Source of the DNA: Buxus sempervirens
Lineage: Eukaryota > Streptophyta > Magnoliopsida > Buxales > Buxaceae
Reading direction: 5' to 3'
DNA length: 64,000 bases
Assembly (NCBI GenBank): GCA_947561395.2
Contig: OX387193.1
Location: 31,776,755 to 31,840,754 of the forward strand
How positions within the stretch are numbered: the first letter of the stretch is position 1; each line of letters begins with the position of its first letter. Shown one piece after another: positions 32,670 through 44,564 of this stretch. A model generated the notes under the pieces. The model was not told the DNA's origin. It saw only the letters and a program-made list of their open reading frames with translations, and did not search any database. The position numbers were made by a program, and so were the translations under genes.

Positions 32670-32930
32670 TGTGAGGATTGCGCGCTTTTATTCCCATATA
32701 CGCCTTTCCTGTCAAAGATCCTTTTTCCTCTATTTTTTTTTTTTTTTACGGAAGGAGCACTGTAATGAATTCGCTTTTGTTGATCTAAAAGGAAACGAAA
32801 TCTACTGACAGCTAGCGTTAGGTGGGACCCACGCGATGCGAACGCTTCAGAACAGCAAAAAAATACGGCAAATGATTCGTTTATTAAATTGTAATGCAAA
32901 GGTGTCGCTGCGTTTGGCAAAAGAGTGGAC

Positions 32931-33050
32931 GGGGGTGCAACACGAGGACTTCCCAGGAGGTCACCCATCCTAGTACTACTCTCGCCCAAGCACGCTTAAC
33001 TTCGGAGTTCTGATGGGATCCGGTGCACTAGTGCTGGTATGATCGCACCC
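32931..33050 (-). rRNA. 5S ribosomal RNA, unit 86
   Basis: Consensus. Promoter P2, spacer L joined to the GAATTC form normally found with Q, so the spacer looks recombinant. Confidence 0.97.
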
Positions 33051-33311
33051 TGTGAGGATTGCGCGCTTTTATTCCCATATACGCCTTTCCTGTCAAAGAT
33101 CCTTTTTCCCCTATTTTTTTTTTTTTTAACGGAAGGAGCACTGTAATGAATTCGCTTTTGTTGATCTAAAAGGAAACGAAATCTACTGACAGCGAGCGTT
33201 ACTTGGGACCCACGCGATGCGAACGCTTCAGAACAGCAAAAAAATACGGCAAATGATTCGTTTATTAAATTGTAATGCAAAGGTGTCGCTGAGTTTGGCA
33301 AAAGAGTGGAC

Positions 33312-33431
33312 GGGGGTGCAACACGAGGACTTCCCAGGAGGTCACCCATCCTAGTACTACTCTCGCCCAAGCACGCTTAACTTCGGAGTTCTGATGGGAT
33401 CCGGTGCACTAGTGCTGGTATGATCGCACCC
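33312..33431 (-). rRNA. 5S ribosomal RNA, unit 87
   Basis: Consensus. Promoter P2, spacer Q. Confidence 0.97.
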
Positions 33432-33490
33432 TGTGAGGATTGCGCGCTTTTATTCCCATATACGCCTTTCCTGTCAAAGATCATTTTTCA

Positions 33491-33534
<44 letters not shown>

Positions 33535-33714
33535 GAAGGAGCACTGTAATGAATTCGCTTTTGTTGATCTAAAAGGAAACGAAATCTACTGACAGCGAGC
33601 GTTACTTGGGACCCAGGCGATGCGAACGCTTCAGAACAGCAAAAAAATACGGCAAATGATTCGTTTATTAAATTGTAATGCAAAGGTGTCGCTGCGTTTG
33701 GCAAAAGAGTGGAC

Positions 33715-33834
33715 GGGGGTGCAACACGAGGACTTCCCAGGAGGTCACCCATCCTAGTACTACTCTCGCCCAAGCACGCTTAACTTCGGAGTTCTGATGG
33801 GATCCGGTGCACTAGTGCTGGTATGATCGCACCC
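33715..33834 (-). rRNA. 5S ribosomal RNA, unit 88
   Basis: Consensus. Promoter P2, spacer Q with a long poly(T) and private changes beside it. Confidence 0.97.
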
Positions 33835-34108
33835 TGTGAGGATTGCGCGCTTTTATTCCCATATACGCCTTTCCTGTCAAAGATCCTTTTTCCTCTTTTT
33901 TTCTTTTTTTTTTTTTTTTTTTTTAACGGAAGGAGCACTGTAATTAATTCGCTTTTGTTGATCTAAAAGGAAACGAAAGCTACTCACAGCTAGCGTTAGG
34001 TGGGACCCACGCGATGCGAACGCTTCAGAACAGCAAAAAAATACGGCAAATGATTCGTTTATTAAATTGTAATGCAAAGGAGTCGCTGCGTTAGGAAAAA
34101 GAGTGGAC

Positions 34109-34228
34109 GGGGGTGCAACACGAGGACTTCCCAGGAGGTCACCCATCCTAGTACTACTCTCACCCAAGTACGCTTAACTTCGGAGTTCTGATGGGATCCG
34201 GTGCACTAGTGCTGGTATGATCGCACCC
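34109..34228 (-). rRNA. 5S ribosomal RNA, unit 89
   Basis: C67U with T5 terminator, plus G60A in box A. By hand pairing, G60A breaks helix II pair C18-G60. Promoter P2, spacer L. Confidence 0.95.
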
Positions 34229-34487
34229 TGTGAGGATTGCGCGCTTTTATTCCCATATACGCCTTTCCTGTCAAAGATCCTTTTTCCTCTTTTTTTTTTT
34301 TTTTACGGAAGGAGCACTGTAATTAATTCGCTTTTGTTGATCTAAAAGGAAACGAAATGTACTCACAGCTAGCGTTAGGTGGGACCCACGCGATGCGAAC
34401 GCTTCAGAACAGCAAAAAAATACGGCAAATGATTCATTTATTAAATTGTAATGCAAAGGTGTCGCTGCGTTTGGCAAAAGTGTGGAC

Positions 34488-34607
34488 GGGAGTGCAACAC
34501 GAGGACTTCCCAGGAGGTCACCCATCCTAGTACTACTCTCGCCCAAGCACGCTTAACTTCGGAGTTCTGATGGGATCCGGTGCACTAGTGCTGGTATGAT
34601 CGCACCC
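34488..34607 (-). rRNA. 5S ribosomal RNA, unit 90
   Basis: C117U, which leaves a G-U wobble with G2 in helix I. Promoter P2, spacer L. Confidence 0.96.
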
Positions 34608-34869
34608 TGTGAGGATTGCGCGCTTTTATTCCCATATACGCCTTTCCTGTCAAAGATCCTTTTTCCAATTTTTTTTTTTTTTTTTTACGGAAGGAGCACT
34701 GTAATTAATTCGCTTTTGTTGATCTAAAAGGAAACGAAATCTACTCACAGCTAGCGTTAGGTGGGACCCACGCGATGCGAACGCTTCAGAACAGCAAAAA
34801 AATACGGCAAATGATTCGTTTATTAAATTGTAATGCAAAGGTGTCGCTGCGTTTGGCAAAAGAGTGGAC

Positions 34870-34989
34870 GGGGGTGCAACACGAGGACTTCCCAGGAGGT
34901 CACCCATCCTAGTACTACTCTCGCGCAAGCACGCTTAACTTCGGAGTTCTGATGGGATCCGGTGCACTAGTGCTGGTATGATCGCACCC
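34870..34989 (-). rRNA. 5S ribosomal RNA, unit 91
   Basis: G65C. Promoter P2, spacer L. Confidence 0.97.
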
Positions 34990-35251
34990 TGTGAGGATTG
35001 CGCGCTTTTATTCCCATATACGCCTTTCCTGTCAAAGATCCTTTTTCCTCTATTTTTTTTTTTTTTTTACGGAAGGAGCACTGTAATGAATTCGCTTTTG
35101 TTGATCTAAAAGGAAACGAAATCTACTGACAGCGAGCGTTACTTGGGACCCACGCGATGCGAACGCTTCAGAACAGCAAAAAAGTACGGCAAATGATTCG
35201 TTTATTAAATTGTAATGCAAAGGTGTCGCTGCGTTTGGCAAAAGAGTGGAC

Positions 35252-35371
35252 GGGGGTGCAACACGAGGACTTCCCAGGAGGTCACCCATCCTAGTACTAC
35301 TCTCGCGCAAGCACGCTTAACTTCGGAGTTCTGATGGGATCCGGTGCACTAGTGCTGGTATGATCGCACCC
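35252..35371 (-). rRNA. 5S ribosomal RNA, unit 92
   Basis: G65C. Promoter P2, spacer Q. Confidence 0.97.
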
Positions 35372-35634
35372 TGTGAGGATTGCGCGCTTTTATTCCCATA
35401 TACGCCTTTCCTGTCAAAGATCCTTTTTCCTCTATTTTTTTTTTTTTTTTTACGGAAGGAGCACTGTAATGAATTCGCTTTTGTTGATCTAAAAGGAAAC
35501 GAAATCTACTGACAGCGAGCGTTACTTGGGACCCACGCGATGCGAACGCTTCAGAACAGCAAAAAAATAGGGCAAATGATTCGTTTATTAAATTGGAATG
35601 CAAAGGTGTCGCTGAGTTTGGCAAAAGAGTGGAC

Positions 35635-35754
35635 GGGGGTGCAACACGAGGACTTCCCAGGAGGTCACCCATCCTAGTACTACTCTCGCGCAAGCACGCT
35701 TAACTTCGGAGTTCTGATGGGATCCGGTGCACTAGTGCTGGTATGATCGCACCC
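35635..35754 (-). rRNA. 5S ribosomal RNA, unit 93
   Basis: G65C. Promoter P2, spacer Q. Confidence 0.97.
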
Positions 35755-36028
35755 TGTGAGGATTGCGCGCTTTTATTCCCATATACGCCTTTCCTGTCAA
35801 AGATCCTTTTTCCTCTTTTTTTCTTTTTTTTTTTTTTTTTTTTTAACGGAAGGAGCACTGTAATTAATTCGCTTTTGTTGATCTAAAAGGAAACGAAAGC
35901 TACTCACAGCTAGCGTTAGGTGGGACCCACGCGATGCGAACGCTTCAGAACAGCAAAAAAATACGGCAAATGATTCGTTTATTAAATTGTAATGCAAAGG
36001 AGTCGCTGCGTTAGGAAAAAGAGTGGAC

Positions 36029-36148
36029 GGGGGTGCAACACGAGGACTTCCCAGGAGGTCACCCATCCTAGTACTACTCTCACCCAAGTACGCTTAACTT
36101 CGGAGTTCTGATGGGATCCGGTGCACTAGTGCTGGTATGATCGCACCC
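36029..36148 (-). rRNA. 5S ribosomal RNA, unit 94
   Basis: C67U with T5 terminator, plus G60A. Promoter P2, spacer L. Confidence 0.95.
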
Positions 36149-36407
36149 TGTGAGGATTGCGCGCTTTTATTCCCATATACGCCTTTCCTGTCAAAGATCC
36201 TTTTTCCTCTTTTTTTTTTTTTTTACGGAAGGAGCACTGTAATTAATTCGCTTTTGTTGATCTAAAAGGAAACGAAATGTACTCACAGCTAGCGTTAGGT
36301 GGGACCCACGCGATGCGAACGCTTCAGAACAGCAAAAAAATACGGCAAATGATTCATTTATTAAATTGTAATGCAAAGGTGTCGCTGCGTTTGGCAAAAG
36401 TGTGGAC

Positions 36408-36527
36408 GGGAGTGCAACACGAGGACTTCCCAGGAGGTCACCCATCCTAGTACTACTCTCGCCCAAGCACGCTTAACTTCGGAGTTCTGATGGGATCCGG
36501 TGCACTAGTGCTGGTATGATCGCACCC
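36408..36527 (-). rRNA. 5S ribosomal RNA, unit 95
   Basis: C117U. Promoter P2, spacer L. Confidence 0.96.
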
Positions 36528-36789
36528 TGTGAGGATTGCGCGCTTTTATTCCCATATACGCCTTTCCTGTCAAAGATCCTTTTTCCAATTTTTTTTTTTT
36601 TTTTTTACGGAAGGAGCACTGTAATTAATTCGCTTTTGTTGATCTAAAAGGAAACGAAATCTACTCACAGCTAGCGTTAGGTGGGACCCACGCGATGCGA
36701 ACGCTTCAGAACAGCAAAAAAATACGGCAAATGATTCGTTTATTAAATTGTAATGCAAAGGTGTCGCTGCGTTTGGCAAAAGAGTGGAC

Positions 36790-36909
36790 GGGGGTGCAAC
36801 ACGAGGACTTCCCAGGAGGTCACCCATCCTAGTACTACTCTCGCGCAAGCACGCTTAACTTCGGAGTTCTGATGGGATCCGGTGCACTAGTGCTGGTATG
36901 ATCGCACCC
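36790..36909 (-). rRNA. 5S ribosomal RNA, unit 96
   Basis: G65C. Promoter P2, spacer L. Confidence 0.97.
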
Positions 36910-37174
36910 TGTGAGGATTGCGCGCTTTTATTCCCATATACGCCTTTCCTGTCAAAGATCCTTTTTCCTCTATTTTTTTTTTTTTTTTTTTACGGAAGGA
37001 GCACTGTAATGAATTCGCTTTTGTTGATCTAAAAGGAAACGAAATCTACTGACAGCGAGCGTTACTTGGGACCCACGCGATGCGAACGCTTCAGAACAGC
37101 AAAAAAGTACGGCAAATGATTCGTTTATTAAATTGTAATGCAAAGGTGTCGCTGCGTTTGGCAAAAGAGTGGAC

Positions 37175-37294
37175 GGGGGTGCAACACGAGGACTTCCCAG
37201 GAGGTCACCCATCCTAGTACTACTCTCGCGCAAGCACGCTTAACTTCGGAGTTCTGATGGGATCCGGTGCACTAGTGCTGGTATGATCGCACCC
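37175..37294 (-). rRNA. 5S ribosomal RNA, unit 97
   Basis: G65C. Promoter P2, spacer Q. Confidence 0.97.
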
Positions 37295-37558
37295 TGTGAG
37301 GATTGCGCGCTTTTATTCCCATATACGCCTTTCCTGTCAAAGATCCTTTTTCCTCTATTTTTTTTTTTTTTTTTTACGGAAGGAGCACTGTAATGAATTC
37401 GCTTTTGTTGATCTAAAAGGAAACGAAATCTACTGACAGCGAGCGTTACTTGGGACCCACGCGATGCGAACGCTTCAGAACAGCAAAAAAGTACGGCAAA
37501 TGATTCGTTTATTAAATTGTAATGCAAAGGTGTCGTTGCGTTTGGCAAAAGAGTGGAC

Positions 37559-37678
37559 GGGGGTACAACACGAGGACTTCCCAGGAGGTCACCCATCCTA
37601 GTACTACTCTCGCCCAAGCACGCTTAACTTCGGAGTTCTGATGGGATCCGGTGCACTAGTGCTGGTATGATCGCACCC
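37559..37678 (-). rRNA. 5S ribosomal RNA, unit 98
   Basis: C114U (wobble with G5). Promoter P2, spacer Q. Confidence 0.96.
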
Positions 37679-37939
37679 TGTGAGGATTGCGCGCTTTTAT
37701 TCCCATATACGCCTTTCCTGTCAAAGATACTTTTTCCTCTTTTTTTTTTTTTTTTTACGGAAGGAGCACTGTAATTAATTCGCTTTTGTTGATCTAAAAG
37801 GAAACGAAATCTACTCACAGCTAGCGTTAGGTGGGACCCACGCGATGCGAACGCTTCAGAAGAGCAAAAAAATACGGCAAATGATTCGTTTATTAAATTG
37901 GAATGCAAAGGTGTCGCTGAGTTTGGCAAAAGAGTGGAC

Positions 37940-38059
37940 GGGGGTGCAACACGAGGACTTCCCAGGAGGTCACCCATCCTAGTACTACTCTCGCGCAAGC
38001 ACGCTTAACTTCGGAGTTCTGATGGGATCCGGTGCACTAGTGCTGGTATGATCGCACCC
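37940..38059 (-). rRNA. 5S ribosomal RNA, unit 99
   Basis: G65C. Promoter P2, spacer L. Confidence 0.97.
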
Positions 38060-38336
38060 TGTGAGGATTGCGCGCTTTTATTCCCATATACGCCTTTCCT
38101 GTCAAAGATCCTTTTTCCTCTTTTTTTCTTTTTTTTTTTTTTTTTTTTTTTTAACGGAAGGAGCACTGTAATTAATTCGCTTTTGTTGATCTAAAAGGAA
38201 ACGAAAGCTACTCACAGCTAGCGTTAGGTGGGACCCACGCGATGCGAACGCTTCAGAACAGCAAAAAAATACGGCAAATGATTCGTTTATTAAATTGTAA
38301 TGCAAAGGAGTCGCTGCGTTAGGAAAAAGAGTGGAC

Positions 38337-38456
38337 GGGGGTGCAACACGAGGACTTCCCAGGAGGTCACCCATCCTAGTACTACTCTCACCCAACCACG
38401 CTTAACTTCGGAGTTCTGATGGGATCCGGTGCACTAGTGCTGGTATGATCGCACCC
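38337..38456 (-). rRNA. 5S ribosomal RNA, unit 100
   Basis: C67U with T5 terminator, plus C61G in box A, which breaks helix II pair G17-C61 by hand pairing. Promoter P2, spacer L. Confidence 0.95.
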
Positions 38457-38716
38457 TGTGAGGATTGCGCGCTTTTATTCCCATATACGCCTTTCCTGTC
38501 AAAGATCCTTTTTCCTCTTTTTTTTTTTTTTTTACGGAAGGAGCACTGTAATTAATTCGCTTTTGTTGATCTAAAAGGAAACGAAATCTACTCACAGCTA
38601 GCGTTAGGTGGGACCCACGCGATGCGAACGCTTCAGAACAGCAAAAAAATACGGCAAATGATTCATTTATTAAATTGTAATGCAAAGGTGTCGCTGCGTT
38701 TGGCAAAAGTGTGGAC

Positions 38717-38836
38717 GGGGGTGCAACACGAGGACTTCCCAGGAGGTCACCCATCCTAGTACTACTCTCGCCCAAGCACGCTTAACTTCGGAGTTCTGAT
38801 GGGATCCGGTGCACTAGTGCTGGTATGATCGCACCC
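38717..38836 (-). rRNA. 5S ribosomal RNA, unit 101
   Basis: Consensus. Promoter P2, spacer L. Confidence 0.97.
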
Positions 38837-39099
38837 TGTGAGGATTGCGCGCTTTTATTCCCATATACGCCTTTCCTGTCAAAGATCCTTTTTCCAATTT
38901 TTTTTTTTTTTTTTTTACGGAAGGAGCACTGTAATTAATTCGCTTTTGTTGATCTAAAGGGAAACGAAATCTACTCACAGCTAGCGTTAGGTGGGACCCA
39001 CGCGATGCGAACGCTTCAGAACAGCAAAAAAATACGGCAAATGATTCGTTTATTAAATTGTAATGCAAAGGTGTCGCTGCGTTTGGCAAAAGAGTGGAC

Positions 39100-39219
39100 G
39101 GGGGTGCAACACGAGGACTTCCCAGGAGGTCACCCATCCTAGTACTACTCTCGCGCAAGCACGCTTAACTTCGGAGTTCTGATGGGATCCGGTGCACTAG
39201 TGCTGGTATGATCGCACCC
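39100..39219 (-). rRNA. 5S ribosomal RNA, unit 102
   Basis: G65C. Promoter P2, spacer L with a private A-to-G shared with unit 114. Confidence 0.97.
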
Positions 39220-39483
39220 TGTGAGGATTGCGCGCTTTTATTCCCATATACGCCTTTCCTGTCAAAGATCCTTTTTCCTCTATTTTTTTTTTTTTTTTTT
39301 ACGGAAGGAGCACTGTAATGAATTCGCTTTTGTTGATCTAAAAGGAAACGAAATCTACTGACAGCGAGCGTTACTTGGGACCCACGCGATGCGAACGCTT
39401 CAGAACAGCAAAAAAGTACGGCAAATGATTCGTTTATTAAATTGTAATGCAAAGGTGTCGCTGCGTTTGGCAAAAGAGTGGAC

Positions 39484-39603
39484 GGGGGTGCAACACGAGG
39501 ACTTCCCAGGAGGTCACCCATCCTAGTACTACTCTCGCGCAAGCACGCTTAACTTCGGAGTTCTGATGGGATCCGGTGCACTAGTGCTGGTATGATCGCA
39601 CCC
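39484..39603 (-). rRNA. 5S ribosomal RNA, unit 103
   Basis: G65C. Promoter P2, spacer Q. Confidence 0.97.
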
Positions 39604-39864
39604 TGTGAGGATTGCGCGCTTTTATTCCCATATACGCCTTTCCTGTCAAAGATCCTTTTTCCTCTATTTTTTTTTTTTTTTACGGAAGGAGCACTGTAAT
39701 GAATTCGCTTTTGTTGATCTAAAAGGAAACGAAATCTACTGACAGCGAGCGTTACTTGGGACCCACGCGATGCGAACGCTTCAGAACAGCAAAAAAGTAC
39801 GGCAAATGATTCGTTTATTAAATTGTAATGCAAAGGTGTCGCTGCGTTTGGCAAAAGAGTGGAC

Positions 39865-39984
39865 GGGGGTACAACACGAGGACTTCCCAGGAGGTCACCC
39901 ATCCTAGTACTACTCTCGCCCAAGCACGCTTAACTTCGGAGTTCTGATGGGATCCGGTGCACTAGTGCTGGTATGATCGCACCC
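39865..39984 (-). rRNA. 5S ribosomal RNA, unit 104
   Basis: C114U. Promoter P2, spacer Q. Confidence 0.96.
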
Positions 39985-40245
39985 TGTGAGGATTGCGCGC
40001 TTTTATTCCCATATACGCCTTTCCTGTCAAAGATACTTTTTCCTCTTTTTGTTTTTTTTTTTACGGAAGGAGCACTGTAATTAATTCGCTTTTGTTGATC
40101 TAAAAGGAAACGAAATCTACTCACAGCTAGCGTTAGGTGGGACCCACGCGATGCGAACGCTTCAGAAGAGCAAAAAAATACGGCAAATGATTCGTTTATT
40201 AAATTGTAATGCAAAAGTGTCGCTGCGTTTGGCAAAAGAGTGGAC

Positions 40246-40365
40246 GGGGGTGCAACACGAGGACTTCCCAGGAGGTCACCCATCCTAGTACTACTCTCGC
40301 CCACGCACGCTTAACTTCGGAGTTCTGATGGGATCCGGTGCACTAGTGCTGGTATGATCGCACCC
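40246..40365 (-). rRNA. 5S ribosomal RNA, unit 105
   Basis: U62G. Promoter P2, spacer L with a G-interrupted poly(T) near 40051, also present in unit 117. Confidence 0.97.
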
Positions 40366-40421
40366 TGTGAGGATTGCGCGCTTTTATTCCCATATACGCC
40401 TTTCCTGTCAAAGATCCTTTT

Positions 40422-40452
<31 letters not shown>

Positions 40453-40635
40453 ACGGAAGGAGCACTGTAATGAATTCGCTTTTGTTGATCTAAAAGGAAA
40501 CGAAATCTACTGACAGCGAGCGTTACTTGGGACCCACGCGATGCGAACGCTTCAGAACAGCAAAAAAATACGGCAAATGATTCGTTTATTAAATTGTAAT
40601 GCAAAGGTGTCGCTGCGTTTGGCAAAAGAGTGGAC

Positions 40636-40755
40636 GGGGGTGCAACACGAGGACTTCCCAGGAGGTCACCCATCCTAGTACTACTCTCGCCCAAGCACGC
40701 TTAACTTCGGAGTTCTGATGGGATCCGGTGCACTAGTGCTGGTATGATCGCACCC
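40636..40755 (-). rRNA. 5S ribosomal RNA, unit 106
   Basis: Consensus. Promoter P2, spacer Q. Confidence 0.97.
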
Positions 40756-41015
40756 TGTGAGGATTGCGCGCTTTTATTCCCATATACGCCTTTCCTGTCA
40801 AAGATCCTTTTTCCTCTATTTTTTTTTTTTTTACGGAAGGAGCACTGTAATTAATTCGCTTTTGTTGATCTAAAAGGAAACGAACGCTACTCACAGCGAG
40901 CGTTAGGTGGGACCCACGCGATGCGAACGCTTCAGAAGAGCAAAAAAATACGGCAAATGATTCGTTTATTAAATTGTAATGCAAAAGTGTCGCTGCGTTT
41001 GGCAAAAGAGTGGAC

Positions 41016-41135
41016 GGGGGTGCAACACGAGGACTTCCCAGGAGGTCACCCATCCTAGTACTACTCTCGCCCAAGCACGCTTAACTTCGGAGTTCTGATG
41101 GGATCCGGTGCACTAGTGCTGGTATGATCGCACCC
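41016..41135 (-). rRNA. 5S ribosomal RNA, unit 107
   Basis: Consensus. Promoter P1, spacer L with the rare form CGAACGCTAC, shared with unit 119. Confidence 0.97.
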
Positions 41136-41394
41136 TGTGAGGACTGCGCGCTTTTATTCCCATATACGCTTTCCCTGTCAAAGATCCTTTTTCCTATTTT
41201 TTTTTTTTTTAACGGAAGGAGCACTGTAATTAATTCGCTTTTGTTGATCTAAAAGGAAACGAAATCTACTCACAGCGAGCGTTAGGTGGGACCCACGCGA
41301 TGCGAACGCTTCAGAACAGCAAAAAAATACGGCAAATGATTCGTTTATTAAATTGTAATGCAAAGGTGTCGCTGCGTTTGGCAAAAGAGTGGAC

Positions 41395-41514
41395 GGGGGT
41401 GCAACACGAGGACTTCCCAGGAGGTCACCCATCCTAGTACTACTCTCGCCCAAGCACGCTTAACTTCGGAGTTCTTATGGGATCCGGTGCACTAGTGCTG
41501 GTATGATCGCACCC
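41395..41514 (-). rRNA. 5S ribosomal RNA, unit 108
   Basis: C39A. Promoter P2, spacer L. Confidence 0.97.
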
Positions 41515-41776
41515 TGTGAGGATTGCGCGCTTTTATTCCCATATACGCCTTTCCTGTCAAAGATCCTTTTTCCTCTATTTTTTTTTTTTTTTTACGGAAG
41601 GAGCACTGTAATGAATTCGCTTTTGTTGATCTAAAAGGAAACGAAATCTACTGACAGCGAGCGTTACTTGGGACCCACGCGATGCGAACGCTTCAGAACA
41701 GCAAAAAAGTACGGCAAATGATTCGTTTATTAAATTGTAATACAAAGGTGTCGCTGCGTTTGGCAAAAGAGTGGAC

Positions 41777-41896
41777 GGGGGTGCAACACGAGGACTTCCC
41801 AGGAGGTCACCCATCCTAGTACTACTCTCGCCCAAGCACGCTTAACTTCGGAGTTCTGATGGGATCCGGTGCACTAGTGCTGGTATGATCGCACCC
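41777..41896 (-). rRNA. 5S ribosomal RNA, unit 109
   Basis: Consensus. Promoter P2, spacer Q. Confidence 0.97.
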
Positions 41897-42155
41897 TGTG
41901 AGGATTGCGCGCTTTTATTCCCATATACGCCTTTCCTGTCAAAGATACTTTTTCCTCTTTTTTTTTTTTTTTACGGAAGGAGCACTGTAATTAATTCGCT
42001 TTTGTTGATCTAAAAGGAAACGAAATCTACTCACAGCTAGCGTTAGGTGGGACCCACGCGATGCGAACGCTTCAGAACAGCAAAAAAATACGGCAAATGA
42101 TTCGTTTATTAAATTGTAATGCAAAGGAGTCGCTGCGTTAGGAAAAAGAGTGGAC

Positions 42156-42275
42156 GGGGGTGCAACACGAGGACTTCCCAGGAGGTCACCCATCCTAGTA
42201 CTACTCTCACCCAAGCACGCTTAACTTCGGAGTTCTGATGGGATCCGGTGCACTAGTGCTGGTATGATCGCACCC
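42156..42275 (-). rRNA. 5S ribosomal RNA, unit 110
   Basis: C67U with T5 terminator. Promoter P2, spacer L. Confidence 0.97.
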
Positions 42276-42536
42276 TGTGAGGATTGCGCGCTTTTATTCC
42301 CATATACGCCTTTCCTGTCAAAGATCCTTTTTCCTCTATTTTTTTTTTTTTTTACGGAAGGAGCACTGTAATTAATTCGCTTTTGTTGATCTAAAAGGAA
42401 ACGAAAGCTACTCACAGCGAGCGTTAGGTGGGACCCACGCGATGCGAACGCTTCAGAAGAGCAAAAAAATACGGCAAATGATTCGTTTATTAAATTGTAA
42501 TGCAAAAGTGTCGCTGCGTTTGGCAAAAGAGTGGAC

Positions 42537-42656
42537 GGGGGTGCAACACGAGGACTTCCCAGGAGGTCACCCATCCTAGTACTACTCTCGCCCAAGCACG
42601 CTTAACTTCGGAGTTCTGATGGGATCCGGTGCACTAGTGCTGGTATGATCGCACCC
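42537..42656 (-). rRNA. 5S ribosomal RNA, unit 111
   Basis: Consensus. Promoter P2, spacer L. Its partner, unit 123, has promoter P1, so the duplicated block ends at about this gene's 5' end. Confidence 0.97.
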
Positions 42657-42916
42657 TGTGAGGATTGCGCGCTTTTATTCCCATATACGCCTTTCCTGTC
42701 AAAGATCCTTTTTCCTCTTTTTTTTTTTTTTTTACGGAAGGAGCACTGTAATTAATTCGCTTTTGTTGATCTAAAAGGAAACGAAATCTACTCACAGCTA
42801 GCGTTAGGTGGGACCCACGCGATGCGAACGCTTCAGAACAGCAAAAAAATACGGCAAATGATTCGTTTATTAAATTGTAATGCAAAGGAGTCGCTGCGTT
42901 AGGAAAAAGAGTGGAC

Positions 42917-43036
42917 GGGGGTGCAACACGAGGACTTCCCAGGAGGTCACCCATCCTAGTACTACTCTCACCCAACCACGCTTAACTTCGGAGTTCTGAT
43001 GGGATCCGGTGCACTAGTGCTGGTATGATCGCACCC
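42917..43036 (-). rRNA. 5S ribosomal RNA, unit 112
   Basis: C67U with T5 terminator, plus C61G. Promoter P2, spacer L. Confidence 0.95.
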
Positions 43037-43296
43037 TGTGAGGATTGCGCGCTTTTATTCCCATATACGCCTTTCCTGTCAAAGATCCTTTTTCCTCTTT
43101 TTTTTTTTTTTTTACGGAAGGAGCACTGTAATTAATTCGCTTTTGTTGATCTAAAAGGAAACGAAATCTACTCACAGCTAGCGTTAGGTGGGACCCACGC
43201 GATGCGAACGCTTCAGAACAGCAAAAAAATACGGCAAATGATTCATTTATTAAATTGTAATGCAAAGGTGTCGCTGCGTTTGGCAAAAGTGTGGAC

Positions 43297-43416
43297 GGGG
43301 GTGCAACACGAGGACTTCCCAGGAGGTCACCCATCCTAGTACTACTCTCGCCCAAGCACGCTTAACTTCGGAGTTCTGATGGGATCCGGTGCACTAGTGC
43401 TGGTATGATCGCACCC
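43297..43416 (-). rRNA. 5S ribosomal RNA, unit 113
   Basis: Consensus. Promoter P2, spacer L. Confidence 0.97.
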
Positions 43417-43679
43417 TGTGAGGATTGCGCGCTTTTATTCCCATATACGCCTTTCCTGTCAAAGATCCTTTTTCCAATTTTTTTTTTTTTTTTTTTACGG
43501 AAGGAGCACTGTAATTAATTCGCTTTTGTTGATCTAAAGGGAAACGAAATCTACTCACAGCTAGCGTTAGGTGGGACCCACGCGATGCGAACGCTTCAGA
43601 ACAGCAAAAAAATACGGCAAATGATTCGTTTATTAAATTGTAATGCAAAGGTGTCGCTGCGTTTGGCAAAAGAGTGGAC

Positions 43680-43799
43680 GGGGGTGCAACACGAGGACTT
43701 CCCAGGAGGTCACCCATCCTAGTACTACTCTCGCGCAAGCACGCTTAACTTCGGAGTTCTGATGGGATCCGGTGCACTAGTGCTGGTATGATCGCACCC
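43680..43799 (-). rRNA. 5S ribosomal RNA, unit 114
   Basis: G65C. Promoter P2, spacer L. Confidence 0.97.
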
Positions 43800-44063
43800 T
43801 GTGAGGATTGCGCGCTTTTATTCCCATATACGCCTTTCCTGTCAAAGATCCTTTTTCCTCTATTTTTTTTTTTTTTTTTTACGGAAGGAGCACTGTAATG
43901 AATTCGCTTTTGTTGATCTAAAAGGAAACGAAATCTACTGACAGCGAGCGTTACTTGGGACCCACGCGATGCGAACGCTTCAGAACAGCAAAAAAGTACG
44001 GCAAATGATTCGTTTATTAAATTGTAATGCAAAGGTGTCGCTGCGTTTGGCAAAAGAGTGGAC

Positions 44064-44183
44064 GGGGGTGCAACACGAGGACTTCCCAGGAGGTCACCCA
44101 TCCTAGTACTACTCTCGCGCAAGCACGCTTAACTTCGGAGTTCTGATGGGATCCGGTGCACTAGTGCTGGTATGATCGCACCC
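44064..44183 (-). rRNA. 5S ribosomal RNA, unit 115
   Basis: G65C. Promoter P2, spacer Q. Confidence 0.97.
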
Positions 44184-44444
44184 TGTGAGGATTGCGCGCT
44201 TTTATTCCCATATACGCCTTTCCTGTCAAAGATCCTTTTTCCTCTATTTTTTTTTTTTTTTACGGAAGGAGCACTGTAATGAATTCGCTTTTGTTGATCT
44301 AAAAGGAAACGAAATCTACTGACAGCGAGCGTTACTTGGGACCCACGCGATGCGAACGCTTCAGAACAGCAAAAAAGTACGGCAAATGATTCGTTTATTA
44401 AATTGTAATGCAAAGGTGTCGCTGCGTTTGGCAAAAGAGTGGAC

Positions 44445-44564
44445 GGGGGTACAACACGAGGACTTCCCAGGAGGTCACCCATCCTAGTACTACTCTCGCC
44501 CAAGCACGCTTAACTTCGGAGTTCTGATGGGATCCGGTGCACTAGTGCTGGTATGATCGCACCC
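44445..44564 (-). rRNA. 5S ribosomal RNA, unit 116
   Basis: C114U. Promoter P2, spacer Q. Confidence 0.96.

Larger units (their letters stand above)
33835..35371 (-). repeat. 5-unit-period block, copy 1 (units 89-92)
   Basis: Markers C67U+G60A, C117U, G65C, G65C recur in units 94-97 (35755-37294). Offset is 1920 bp for the first three genes and 1923 bp for the fourth. Confidence 0.92.
35755..37294 (-). repeat. 5-unit-period block, copy 2 (units 94-97)
   Basis: Second copy of units 89-92, 1540 bp against 1537 bp; the 3-bp difference is in the last poly(T). Confidence 0.92.
38215..42656 (-). repeat. 12-unit block, copy 1 (units 100-111)
   Basis: All twelve genes have a partner exactly 4580 bp to the right (units 112-123). 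Markers in order: C67U+C61G, consensus, G65C, G65C, C114U, U62G, consensus, consensus (P1), C39A, consensus, C67U, consensus. Identical spacing means every poly(T) between them has the same length, including an interrupted one. The left edge is approximate: the spacer poly(T) of units 100 and 112 differ. Confidence 0.92.
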
